Shown one piece after another: positions 34,266-45,984 of a stretch of DNA of 64,000 bases. The stretch comes from Typha latifolia (lineage: Eukaryota; Streptophyta; Magnoliopsida; Poales; Typhaceae). Position 1 is the first letter of the stretch. The number at the start of each line of letters is the position of its first letter. The position numbers and the translations under genes are program-made. The stretch lies in NCBI GenBank assembly GCA_019914945.1, contig CM034106.1, positions 8,246,001-8,310,000 of the forward strand, written 5' to 3'. The notes below the pieces were generated by a model. That model did not search any database. It worked only from the letters and a program-made list of their open reading frames with translations, and was not told the DNA's origin.

Positions 34266-36423
34266 GGTGGCGATGATGTTAAAAAACAGACTGAAAACTT
34301 AGTGTGACCTAATTGAACTACTAAAAACTAAAAGTTAGGGTGCGAAATGGAATATTTCTGGAGTATAATTGAGAAAGGAGACCATCACAATTTCAACTCT
34401 CTCATTAAATTCCATGTGTCAGTGTCATCGGAATAATATTATTCTTCCTTTGTCTAAGGAAGATGATGGGTGTTTCTTGGCCTACAGAGATTGCTTATTG
34501 TAATGCGAAAAAAGAATTAGATTTAATTCTATCAAAACCCAACAATGGAATCAACTAGTTTATATGCCGTGAAAGAAGCTTTCACCCACTCCTTGCAGCT
34601 GAAAATGACATGAAAATGATAAAATATGAGAGGGTGGGGGCTCTTTAAAGTACTAATTCTTAGAGGACTTTTTATACTTTTACTTTTATATTTGTATGAT
34701 TAATATATAAAGTTTTATTTAAGGTTGATAAAATTACAATAACTAACGGCAAATAGGAATAGGAATAATGTTATGCCTACAAACACTTCTGATGTGATAT
34801 TATCTTTATCTATCGATAGAGATGGCAATAAAATAGAGAGAGAAATACTATTAACAAATAAGATGATTATATTAAAATTTTCAGTATTTATTGTTTACTA
34901 CTTACTCTTGCTTAGATCATGATTTAATTTTATGAATTGCACATTGATTCATAATGGCCTTGTATTCTGAGAATATATTGTCTTCATTATTATTATTCAT
35001 AATTAGTGGATGACAAATTTGACAGATTCACCTTCGCCCGATTGTTGCATGACCTAGCCACTTTGATTTAATTCATCTCCGTTATATTCTATTTAGTTTC
35101 CAATAATTATTAGTAGGGCTATCAAAATCATTAGTTCTAGTAGCTGTGGAATAACATAAATGCAAAGATTTTCTACGGGAGGCAACCTTGGTAGTTCAAG
35201 GATATTTTCTTCTTTTTGGTTTAATTATGTGTATTTTGATTTGTTAACTCTCTTAGACAGGAATACCTCCTCTGCTGGATACCCAAGGAATTTTGGCTAA
35301 TTTCTTTTTTTTCTCTTTCGAGATAATATATCTTGCCTTCTTATCAAACAAAATAAATAAACAATCAAGTTGGCTCGAGCTCAGCTTAGTAAGGATTCAT
35401 CCAACACTGCTCGTATTTGAGACGAGTTAAGCTTGATCAACACTATCGGGCTTGAAATTAATTTTAAGCGGAATATGAGCACAAACCAACTCAATTTATA
35501 TTATTATTATTAGTAGTATGTGCAATAAATAATATTTAATTTAGTTATATGTTTGGTTTGATTTTATAATTGTAGATCACTCAGGATACAATTCAGGCTT
35601 GGTCCAAGTAGAATTTAATTTTGATTCGAGTTTGATTCAGACTTAGATTAGGATTGATTTGAAATAAGCTTCAATTTATTTATCAAGCAGCGTAAGGCCA
35701 ACCCCAAAATAGGCCCAAATTGAATTTAATCAATTCAATTCGAACCTATTTTAGAAAAATTGGGATATTCGGCTAACTTTAACCCGATGAGTATTATATC
35801 AAATATCAAATATAAAGTTTCAAATGGCATAATAATAAACTCAAAACGTATATATATATATATATATATATTGGTATAAATTTCTTAATTGTTACAAGTG
35901 GCATTTTTCATAATTGTTTTCAAGAAATATTTGTACCATAATGTTGATAAGCTTTTAAATCTGGAATATTTTTCCCACTAATCAGCACCTCAAATATAAA
36001 TTAGAACTCTGTGATTGGTTATTATAAACTGAGATTTTTGAATTAAAAAAAGAGCAACCTACAAATATCAAGTTGACTTACAGGAGAGGTGGAATCTATG
36101 ACACCAAGTCATGTCAGGTGGGTTTAAACTAGTTATATGCTAACTTAATCCTTTTAATAGATAAATTGGATGATCACCAATCAAATAAATAAATCGGATT
36201 AGATGTGGATAACTTTAAACGAAATTAGTTCTCTTAGGTCATATGACCTTGTATTATTTTTTTTATTTAATTACAAGAAAAGTAAAAGTTCATATCGCCT
36301 CAAATGGATGTAAATTGCTCGTGTGGGATATCTAAGTATAATTTTTAGAGTTTCGGGTTATAAAGCTGGGCTGCAGGCCCAACCTAAAAAATAGGTATGA
36401 GGATGGGGTCCTTGAAAACCCCT
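34265..36423. other. AT-rich intergenic DNA
   Basis: No gene recognised. Between about 35365 and 35780, phrases such as TTGGCTCGAGCTCAGCTTAG and CGAGTTAAGCTTGATCAACA resemble the interior of the hAT relics at 48511 and 51847, but I could not fix ends. An (AT)n run lies at about 35850-35871. Confidence 0.45.
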
Positions 36424-36431
36424 ATTAATAC

Positions 36432-36743
36432 CAGGGGTGGCAATTGGGTCGAGTCGTATTAAACGGATAACACGACACGACACGTATAACCAATTTATTA
36501 AACGAGTCGTATTAACATAACACGTTAACACGACACGAATAACATGAATAACATAACACAAATAAAATTTACTATATATAAAAATCAATATTTATAATTT
36601 TACCCTATATAAATAGTTCATTATATAAATAAAATAGTCTTTCTTTTAACTCAAAATTTATACAATACAAAAATAACATTTATAGAGCATTCAACTAATG
36701 TTTGAGCCTTTGAGGGAGAGTGTGGAGTTAGGTTAGGTTTAGG

Positions 36744-36789
<46 letters not shown>

Positions 36790-37269
36790 TTGACGGGTTG
36801 GCGGGTTTATCCGACACGACCCAACCTATATAGTTAAACAGGTCAAACAAGTCAGTGGTATAAACTCGAACACGACTTGATTATTAATCAGATTAGGCGG
36901 GTTGACCCATTTATAGCCCGAACTTGATTATAGTAAACCCAAATCTGATTAAGAGCCGAGCTATTGGGTCGAGTTAAATTATAGAGCATTCAACTAATGT
37001 TTGAGCCTTTGAGGGAGAGTGTGGAGTTAGGTTAGGTTTAGGTTATATATATATATATATATATGGTTGACGGGTTGGCGGGTTTATCTAACCCGACCCA
37101 ATCTATATAGTTAAACAGGTCAAACAAGTCAGTGGTATAAACTCGAACACGACTTGATTATTAATCAGGTTAGGCAGGTTGACCCATTTATAGCCCGAAC
37201 CCGATTATAGTAAACCCAAATCCGATTAAGAGTCGAGTTATTGGGTCGGGTTAAATTTTGCCACCCCTA
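36432..37269. mobile_element. Non-autonomous hAT element with internal ~299-bp tandem duplication
   Basis: A perfect 8-bp target duplication ATTAATAC flanks it (36424-36431 and 37270-37277). The ends are CAGGGGTGGCAA and, read inward from the right, TAGGGGTGGCAA: inverted repeats typical of hAT. Length 838 bp. Inside, a unit beginning TATAGAGCATTCAACTAATG occurs twice (from 36680 and from 36980). Each copy has an (TA)n run of different length (about 36746-36787 and 37046-37065) and then GGTTGACGGGTTGGCGGGTT. No transposase frame. Confidence 0.88.
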
Positions 37270-37277
37270 ATTAATAC

Positions 37278-38440
37278 TAGTAAAGTGGGTTAATTACCCC
37301 TTGGACCCTAAATTATAGCATATTTTATGTAGACTCTCTTGAGATCCTATCGAAGATAGGGGCAAAAAGAGGGTGGGTAGAGAAAGATGTCGCTAAAGTT
37401 GGGGGCGAAGGGAGGGTGCCAATGGAGTTGGAGATGAGGGAGGCGGAGCAAGGTCTCCACAGAGATAGGGCGAAAGGATAGTAAAGCAAGATACCATAAA
37501 ATTTGGAGGCAAAGAAGGGGTGGTGTTAGAGAAGAAAGAGATGGCAAGCTTAGCCTAGGCAGCTCAGCACCACCATAGGGCAAGCGACCCCAAGCACAAC
37601 AAGAGAAAGAAAAAACGAGAAAAAATAGGAAGAGATAGAACTTTAAAGGAGAAAGAGCCTCTGCGCGCCCCTAAAGCATAGCTAGAGGAGGGAAAGGCGA
37701 TCAGTGGGAAAGGCCCCCCTAACCCTAGCAGATCGCTAGAAGATGACCAATTAAGTAATTCAATGTTTAAAATTTCAGGGTCCAATTCCTACTGACTGTA
37801 GACATAGATTAACAAGTATGAATCACTCCAAAGTAGTCACTCTTTCATAACAACACCTGAATCCTACCTTATAGAAAGAACAGAAAGCACTCCATATGGG
37901 GCTAAATTATATCAACCAACCCTAAGCAATTGATTAACGAAAACATAAAAAAGAATCTAAGATAAAGTTGTATACAATTTACCTTTTAGCCATGCAGCAT
38001 AAGTAAATGTCCAATGAGATGAGGATCTCTACACACATATATTGAAGAGAGTAAGAAAATTGACAAGGAAAACTACAATACCTCACTGAAATTAGGGAAC
38101 ACGAGACAGATGATAAAAGCCCTGAAGCTACACATGTACGGATAAAATGTTTAGACACTAACAGAAAGTCACAGATTAAAAGAAATAAATACACATGCAA
38201 CAGATGGAAAACTGAAATCTAGGAAAAGCACTGCAAGAAAAACCAACAGTTCAACAAGTACGGCATGGAGAGTGCACATCACAAGGAGATTCAAATAGAA
38301 CGACAGTTGATCTTCATCTCTACATCTTCGCTGCATCTTGGCATCCAAATTCTGGCATTGTCATAGGAACAAAAGGTAGATGTTTTGCAACAGGCAGTAG
38401 ATGCCTTGCAACAGGCAGTAGATGTCTTGCAACAGACAAT
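37278..38440. other. Intergenic, decayed repeat and 3' flank of the MCTP3/4-type gene
   Basis: A block at about 37293-37795 starts CCCCTTGGACCCTAAATTAT and ends near TTTCAGGGTCCAATTCCTAC, a possible eroded inverted repeat around a G/A-rich centre; no family assigned. Downstream of 38300, a short phrase (CTTGCAACAGGCAGTAGATG and variants) is repeated three times just before the stop codon of the neighbouring gene, in its 3' UTR. Confidence 0.45.
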
Positions 38441-38446
38441 CTGCTC

Positions 38447-40774
38447 TCACAACATGCTGTCAGTTCTAGCAGGCAGCCTCCTGAAGAAGTTTAGAGGAAC
38501 TGATGGAAGCCTATAGCGAAACCTTGGGTGCCTTAACACATATAAACCTGTAAGGAATGCCACAACACGGAAAGGTGTAACGTACAGCACAATGGCGGCA
38601 ACCAAACAAAATGTTACAAAAAGAGCAGTTGCTCTTGGGTCTCGCCAACTCAAAAGAGACTGCAACCTCTCCCCTTGTGTTGCCAGATCACCAACGACTG
38701 TCTGTATCCTTCCTGCGACACTCCTGAGACGATCATACCTCAACCTCACAATATCCGGTGGGCGAGACGTAGGAAAAGAATCAAATTCCTCATCTAGCTC
38801 ATCAGGGTGGGCAGTGTCAGCATGTGAGAGCCGTGTGTCCATGTGGGGAGGCTGCCTCGGCCTCCAGCGATAGTACCAAACTCCAATCAAGAACAAGTAG
38901 AGGAAAATCGTTGGCAGTATCAACTCTGGGTACAAGACCAATATTACAAAGAGAATGTGAATGAGTATCGTAGTCAAAGGATTTCTCCAATGGCAAATCT
39001 GATCAAACCATTTCCCAACTGCAACCAAAGGACTCAAGACACCCATTATCCGAAAAAAGTTTGCTTTGCTCTTCCGCATGCTCCACATGTGAGAATCCAT
39101 ATCCAACATATACTCCACAACCTCCTTCCTCAATGGCGGTTCAGCACGGCTTAATCTCATAGACACAATCTGAATGGCCTGGTGCCTCAGATTATCCACC
39201 TGCATGACAGACAGAGGGTGAAGGTAATGCATCTTTGGCAGCAATGGCTGGGAATACATATGCATCATGTTAAGCAGAGAGGAACATGTGAACCGAACAG
39301 CCAACTGTACTTCTCCCATCTTCTTCACTCCCGAAGGAAGTAAAACAATAAGAGGGTAAGAATGGGTGTAGACCCTATCAGTTTCTAGCGTAGAGAGACG
39401 AATCCGCACCTTCCCGATTCTGTTGTCTCTCGCACCAGCTGCCTTTTCTCCCCCTTGTAAGTGGCAGTTATCAAATACCCCAATAGTGATGACAGTGCAT
39501 GGATCATACACCTCCCAAGTGTACTGCTCATTCCACTTGGGAGTAAAACTATCTATAATTGTCCTAGTACGAACCCATTTCTGCCCATATTTAGCAACAC
39601 AGTAAGCATCAGTCGTCCCACGCCCATCCTTAGTCTTCATTGGTAACAACCCATGAGCAGTCAAGACACCCAATTCAAGAACACCAATGTTTTGCTTCCA
39701 TAACTGTTTTGCTGTTGGCCTTAGATCACTACTATAGTGTGTAGACTCATCCAGAACATGGTACCCTCCATCCAAACAAATCCTCAGATGAAGCCGACTG
39801 GAAAACTTGGTCTCCTTCTTCTTCTGTTCACCCTCTACAATCACATGCTTCTCAAGATTATACCACCTGCCATTTACCGGCTTGTAGTCCAGCCTCCTAT
39901 CCACTGTCTGCAGGGGAATAACCGTCTTTCCCAATACTTCATCCTTGTTTGGTGCCACCCGATCCTCTACACTCAGCACCAAATGCTCCTCAAACGGTTC
40001 CGCTGCAACAAACATCAAATCCTCATTCCACATGGGATTAATTGTCCTGCTCGGAGATATCCGGGTTCTAAGAGCTTGACTACCAAGCATGGCTTTGACA
40101 TAAACTTCAGGGAACCTGCTCTTATCAGTAGGTTGCAGATCCTGGGCCTCAATAATGTTAACCCTGAGATACCAAAGCTTAGGAGTAAGATATACTTTTG
40201 ACCTTATATTTGCAAGTCCATCACCTGGAACAGTGGCAGCATCTGAATGCCAAGCTTCTGGAAATGCCTCATCTGCCTGGGTTCCCATCCAAACAGCTAA
40301 CATTAGCTCACCCTTTACCTTTTCCCCTTTCCGGTCCTCCAAACGATACCATTGAGGAGCCAAAGGGCTGTCTGGAGGCACACGCTTTGGAATCTCATTC
40401 AGATCAAAAATAACATGACCAATGAAATCATCTTTTGCAGAGTCCTTGTCCTTGACGGTAACTTCCAACAATGAAGCTTGGAGCCGATCCTTTGAGAAGG
40501 CAAAGACTTGATTCCATTCAGGGTTGCTCTTCTTCTCGAAATGCCGAGTAGTACCCTTGTAGTTCCCAAGCTTGACCTCTGCGTAAGGATCACAGCTTCC
40601 AGTCACATCTTTGGCCGGAAGATCCTTAGCTTTCACAACACGGACATATAAGTACTCCATCTGCTCCACGAGGTCATATGTCGTAGTGAGCTTGTCGCCA
40701 GCCAATCCACCACCGCCAAGATGAGGAGAGGTCTCCTTTAAGGAGAACTCCTCTGGGCGAAGAGGTCGTTGCAT
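38447..40774 (-). CDS. MCTP3/4-like: MCTP3/4-type multiple C2 and transmembrane region protein, 775 aa
   Basis: One uninterrupted coding exon. The N-terminus MQRPLRPEEFSLKETSPHLG matches the Arabidopsis MCTP3/MCTP4 (FTIP3/FTIP4) pattern as I remember it. Three C2 domains lie at about 38-150, 200-310 and 360-485, with CDPYAEVKLG in the first and DAYCVAKYGQKWVRTRT in the third. The C-terminal PRT_C region has hydrophobic segments at about 600-635 and 718-748 and ends FFRRLPARTDSML. Proteins of this clade tether ER to plasma membrane at plasmodesmata and are reported to influence shoot meristem homeobox protein trafficking. It differs from the paralogue at 10183 in the N-terminal tail and second C2. 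Start chosen as the only plausible Met before the conserved EEFSLKET. A 5' UTR intron is inferred upstream. Confidence 0.95.
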   Translation of the reverse strand: MQRPLRPEEFSLKETSPHLGGGGLAGDKLTTTYDLVEQMEYLYVRVVKAKDLPAKDVTGSCDPYAEVKLGNYKGTTRHFEKKSNPEWNQVFAFSKDRLQASLLEVTVKDKDSAKDDFIGHVIFDLNEIPKRVPPDSPLAPQWYRLEDRKGEKVKGELMLAVWMGTQADEAFPEAWHSDAATVPGDGLANIRSKVYLTPKLWYLRVNIIEAQDLQPTDKSRFPEVYVKAMLGSQALRTRISPSRTINPMWNEDLMFVAAEPFEEHLVLSVEDRVAPNKDEVLGKTVIPLQTVDRRLDYKPVNGRWYNLEKHVIVEGEQKKKETKFSSRLHLRICLDGGYHVLDESTHYSSDLRPTAKQLWKQNIGVLELGVLTAHGLLPMKTKDGRGTTDAYCVAKYGQKWVRTRTIIDSFTPKWNEQYTWEVYDPCTVITIGVFDNCHLQGGEKAAGARDNRIGKVRIRLSTLETDRVYTHSYPLIVLLPSGVKKMGEVQLAVRFTCSSLLNMMHMYSQPLLPKMHYLHPLSVMQVDNLRHQAIQIVSMRLSRAEPPLRKEVVEYMLDMDSHMWSMRKSKANFFRIMGVLSPLVAVGKWFDQICHWRNPLTTILIHILFVILVLYPELILPTIFLYLFLIGVWYYRWRPRQPPHMDTRLSHADTAHPDELDEEFDSFPTSRPPDIVRLRYDRLRSVAGRIQTVVGDLATQGERLQSLLSWRDPRATALFVTFCLVAAIVLYVTPFRVVAFLTGLYVLRHPRFRYRLPSVPLNFFRRLPARTDSML

Positions 40775-40786
40775 CTTCTCAGACCA

Positions 40787-41822
40787 CTGGAATAACAGCA
40801 GAAGACAGCAAAGACACTTCCAATTCCAAGTGGTCGCAAGACGTAAATTTAAGCAACAAAGCTTCTATTTCTAGAGGTGCTGCAGAATCTGAAACAATCC
40901 CATATTCCAAGCTTACCCAACAAGATATCTGACGAGTAGATGCAGGTTATGTCAATATCTATCCTGTTACAACCAAAAACCTCCATAAGCAAAAAGGGAG
41001 CGTCTACTTGTAAGATAGAAACCCTATAAACTCACTTCAGATAGCTAGAATCATACTACATTTCTCAAACCAACCTCAACACACCACGCCAAGCTGAGAC
41101 TACCTGCAGTCAGTACGAATACAATAAGTCCAAGACATCAACAGCAGATGCCATCTCAAAGCTATCCAAAGACAACAAAATGAGTCTGAGAAGTGGAACC
41201 TGAAGCTGCATTTCTTCGAAAATGAAACCAACATTTTGAGACAAGGAATCAGATCTCAATCTACTATTCAATCACAAGCTCAAAATTTTGAGAGAAATAC
41301 CAACAAAAGCCTCCATTTTCACTCTACTTCAAGTAAAGGCTGACAAATCCTACGATTCCAAACCTAATCCTGAAAAAGAAGACCTGACTTCACCTGCTTG
41401 CTCGTTTCCAAAACCTAAGAATAAGTTATTACTCTTTTTTTAACTAAGAAAAGACATAAAAATAAGCGATAGTCGACTCCATCACACAAAAGAGGAGCAA
41501 GATGAGACAAACGAAAGATCTACATACATTTCCTAAATCTCTCAATCATACACATTTCCAAGTCAATCTACTACTATACCACTTGATTGTTCCGTTCAAA
41601 AATAAAAGGAAAGATCGCAACTCCTGCATTGTTCCTCTATATAAAAATCTTTAAAAAATCACAGAGAAAATGGCTCCAGATTCCCGAAGCTTCGACTCCT
41701 TATTAACCACTACAAACGTTCGGATCCGAACGAAATTTCCACACAAAAAAAGAGAGAGAGAGAAAAATACAACGAAGAACAGAAGTAAAAGCTGAAAAGA
41801 GACAGGGAAGGAACTGTCATAC
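40787..41822 (-). other. Inferred 5' UTR intron of the MCTP3/4-type gene
   Basis: On the minus strand a donor GATCGAG|GTATGA occurs at 41823/41822 and an acceptor TTATTCCAG|TGGTCT at 40787/40786, 12 bases before the start codon. The leader exon would be about 41823-42000, beside a GA-rich stretch. A long leader intron before a one-exon CDS is common for plant MCTP genes. Inferred from splice-site appearance. Confidence 0.6.
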
Positions 41823-42009
41823 CTCGATCTACGAAGGGGAGCACCTCAGAGAGCTCTCACAAACCCTATGTCGCCGGACCTCGAAAGGTTCTAGAAGCTT
41901 CTCAAATGGAAAATCCCAACTATTTTCGATTTTAGACGAAAAAGATGGCGAGAAGGAGAAAAAATTTGAAAGAGCGAGAGAAGCGATGAAAAGAGAGTGG
42001 AGTGTGAGC

Positions 42010-43365
42010 CCAAAACCCCCACCTTATACTAAAAATAAACCCCAGTTATTTTTTAAAAAATTAAACTAATATTTCCTGGTAACTACCGAGGGGAAATGCA
42101 CCCGAATAATAGACCATGAAACTTACGTGTATGGGCAGTGAACTGGGGCCCAGTAGACTTTAGACGTTGGGTTCGTATCTGGGTGTATATTTTCGAAGTG
42201 GGAGTTCAATCTCAGCCCTTCTTTTACGGCTTAGAGGGGAACCCGAGGCGGTCGTGGGTGGGGGGAGAGAGAGGAGAGACCGCTGTCGGGCCAGTCGCAC
42301 GTGCGAGACGCCGAGATATCGCGCTTCGCTAAGATCTTCTAACGTTTTCTCGTGATGACGTGGCGGTATAACGGGCGTCGATGTGTTTGGGTTGGTCCTA
42401 GATGGACGGCTGGGATTCATTGCTCAAATTAGAGCAAGAAGGTAGGGAAGGAATTTAAGCACATCGTTATAGATGAGGGGAATAGTTAAAACCATAATAA
42501 TGAAGGGATTTCATCTTCTTTTGTGTGTGTGTGGAAAGATTAATACTTTATTACCTTAAAAAGGGCAAAAAAAATTACATCGAGGAAGGATTATAAGAAA
42601 CAGCGAAAGTGTCCGTCAGCAATACAAAATCCAAGTCATTGTGGACAAGACCCCGGCCAATGGTTTGCAAAACAATTAGCTTTATCAAACGCGTAGCTTG
42701 CCTAAAGATATACCAAATTTGAAATGACATTAAAGATCCTACAAAAGATTTATCCGACCAATCACCAGATTTGATTGCTTGTGTTCTAGGTGATTAAAAT
42801 TGTATTAAATTGAGAAGGTAAGACACCCCAAAATAATTACACCCTACTACCTCGCTGGTGCAAGATGCCAGCAGCATCAAGATATAATATGGATATGAAT
42901 TCAGACACACCTGAGCCATTCGTAGTTATCCAAGAATGATAGCTAGCTAGTTAGCAACAGAATTTGCTTTCCTAAAAATTTAATTAATCGTCACTCTTTT
43001 GAAAAAGCTAATTGTTGAATATCTGATCATTTAATTGTCATCTCTCTCCTCAAAAAGTAATATTAACTTGTGTTTCTTTGCCATGCTAGGGATAGGTGAA
43101 CTAAATGGCAGTATTGAAAAATAAAACTAACACGACATTTAGTATAGCCCTTTATAGGCCTATTTTTTTATATATTAGAGATTATTTTATATATATTTAA
43201 AAGAAAAATAAAAAGGAAAAGATTTTCTGTAACACTATTATACAGTAAAAGGTATTAAATAGTTGTGATAGGTTAAAATGTCACAGAAAATAAATAAAAT
43301 TACCCGTGTGAAAATAGATATTAGTTAAGAAGCTAGGTATAATTAATAGTTCTTTATTTCATATC
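42010..43365. other. Promoter flank of the MCTP3/4-type gene, then decayed LINE tail
   Basis: 42010-42430 is GC-rich and likely promoter. At about 42515-42870 the minus strand gives LVHNDLDFVLLTDTFAVSYN-like text after a region with a REANxVAD-type pattern, resembling the end of a LINE RNase H domain with frameshifts; this assignment is weak. The remaining sequence to 43365 is AT-rich with nothing recognised. Confidence 0.35.
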
Positions 43366-43368
43366 TTT

Positions 43369-43870
43369 TTTTTTTGAATGGTTGGCTATATTAGGCTGGC
43401 CTATCCTCCTGCGGGGATAACAGCCTCCTCCAAAACGAGGTTACATAAATCCACAGGGAGAGGGTCCGTCGGCCCCCAGACCCCGCTTACTACATTTGGC
43501 CGCCCAGTCGGCCACTTTATTCACCTCTCGCCTTACATGACTCAGGCGACAACTTACAAAAGAGCTGAGTAATGCGATGCACTCAGCAACTAGACCCCTA
43601 ATTTCCCACGAGCAGCTGACTCTTTTTTGCATGATCCGAACTAACTCCAAAGAGTCGGATTCAACTTCCACCTTGGCGTAGCCTGCCGCAAGTCGCAGTC
43701 CCAACCGGAGGGCGTGCCCCTCGGTTCGTAGCGACGACTCACTCGCAGACGATTCCCACGCTGCTGCAACCAGGGTACCGTCCGGAGCCCTTATTACAGC
43801 TCCTGCTCCTCCAAGACGATCCCTCCCAGAGAACGCACCGTCCACATTGACCTTGCCATACATTTATCGT
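43369..43870 (-). mobile_element. 5'-truncated LINE 3' end with RNase H domain
   Basis: A minus-strand frame (43863-43441, 140 codons) is a plant LINE-type RNase H (RVT_3) domain: VNVDGAFSGRDRLGGAGAVI at the first catalytic aspartate, RTEGHALRLGLRLAAG, VEVESDSLELVRIM at a further acidic residue, and RREVNKVADWAAK near the end. Downstream the element ends in a short 3' UTR and a poly(A) tail, seen as a T-run at about 43369-43376 on the plus strand. Everything upstream of RNase H is missing, as in typical 5'-truncated insertions. The intact frame and GC-rich codons suggest a fairly young copy. Confidence 0.75.
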
Positions 43871-44800
43871 CGGATTTTCACATAGCATCCCATCTAAGGT
43901 GATTTCTATAATTTAATATGAATAAATGCAAGTGAAAGACAAGGCGTAAATCTAAATAAATACATAAAATAGGGTGTAAAATAAAAAATATTCTGCAAAA
44001 AAAAAGGCAATTGTGCTCCTGATCTCCGGCTGAGAACGCGGAGCATATAAAGGTGCTCAAGCTCGACTTACATGGAGGGTAAAATTGTAAAAATATAGAA
44101 AAAGATGGTGGACTTTTAACAGGGGGTAACAGTGTCTACATAGAAAGATAGTAATTCTTTTATTTAATCTAATCACTTAGTTATAAACCTCTTATAATAA
44201 GACATCTACACCCGTGTGGTACTTGTAAGGATATTATGAGTGAACAAAAGTTTATCTTTAAATTTATATCTTATTAATTAGTTAACTATTATAGCTCAGT
44301 GATCAAATCTTATTAGCTCGTAAAGATCGTCGTGAGGTTTAACTATCTCTAAACATTAGTGTTAACTCTTTTGCCCATTGCAGTCATATCCTTAGAATTG
44401 CTAACCTAATTACTCTACATATATATCAAATAAGACTAGCTTTGTCCAAAATATATAGAGAAATTTACCAAAAGTATTTTTTATTATCATTTACATTCTA
44501 TTATATATATATATATATCATTCCACTTGTCCATTTATTTTTAATGCCTCAAAGATGTTATAAATTAATTTTACTTTAACAACAGCTAACAAGATAAATA
44601 ATATTCTATTATTTAAAAAAAATTAAAGTACTAGAAATATCCTTAATTGACTTTAAAATTTAGTTTTTGGTTTATTTTGGCTTAACTAAAAGAGAAGTAT
44701 TCAAAATTATTTAAGGGTATTAAAGTTATTACATTTATAATTATGTTAGCTCAAAAACTAATAGCTAAATATTAAGAAAAAATGTAAGGATTGATGATAA

Positions 44801-44837
<37 letters not shown>

Positions 44838-45980
44838 TAATTACAGTGGCATAGCATCTTATTTTTATTTTTATTTTATTTTTGGGAAAGTTTTATTTTT
44901 AATTTTGGAGAAAGACTAGAATACCATCTAAAACACATGCAGTGATGAGATTCCTTCAACTAAGTGACAAACAGACCCAAAAAAGTTACACACTTGGAGA
45001 GAAAGTTGTACACATTATTATCTCTTTATGCCACGTGGTAAAAGCATAAAAGCATTGCTTGTTATCTGACGTGACAAAAATACTGTACGGTTAGCCTTTG
45101 TTATCATTCACGCACTATTATATATATATATATATATATCATTTAACCCTTATATTTAATATTTAGAAGAAATTAAACAGTTTATCACTATAGTTAAATT
45201 TACCTTAGCCCGTTATAATTTGATTTCTAAAGTTACTTTTTTTTCTATTATATTTGTTAAAATCACAAATAGAATTTGAAGATTTTTATTAATGATAAAA
45301 TAGTAGATAACTAAATAAACTTTTTGATGCATCTAAATAATACCTATCTGAAATATGATGCATTATATACTTTCCATATAGTTTGATTGAATATGTAGTT
45401 AGAGAAGATAAAATATATATTCCCCTAATTCTTAAATATTTCACCTAATTCTTAAATACTTTCAAAACATGTTAAGTTAATTTTTACCTACCAAGGACTA
45501 GCAAAAAAGATGATATTTTGTCACTTCTATAGCTAAAATATCATTTCAATGATTTTAGAATATGGTTTCCACCATATTTCAAATTTAATCTTTAAACCAC
45601 ATGCGGAGTTGAATTGAAATAGGAATAGCTATTCCTATTTATAATTACCAAAATAATAGTTTATTTTATAAATAATTATTTCTATGTTCGTTATTACTTT
45701 AGAATAACAGTGTATAAATTACCTTTGATGTGATTTAAAATAAAATAAAATATTTTTTATTTTTTATAAAATTATGATAAATAAATTTTGATTTGATATA
45801 GAATAGATTGATTTGATAAATGTTAAGGATAAAGTGGTAATTTGATTAATATATGGTATAAGATGTAATTTTGATATCTAGTTGGCTATTATGATGTTAT
45901 ATGTGTTATTCTTGAATAAGGGTTGTATTTCATAATTAAAAAAAAGTTATTCATAAAGTTAACGAGGACTAAGGATATTA
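43870..45980. other. AT-rich intergenic DNA with MITE and SINE-like fragments
   Basis: Near 44285-44375 the sequence TATAGCTCAGTGATCAAATC, then GTCGTGAGGTTTAACTATC, resembles tRNA A- and B-box promoters and may be a tRNA-derived SINE. From about 44458 a repeat starts GAGAAATTTACCAAAAG and shares its interior with the element at 63446. (AT)n runs lie at about 44806-44834 and 45119-45139. No gene seen. Confidence 0.4.
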
Positions 45981-45984
45981 AAAT

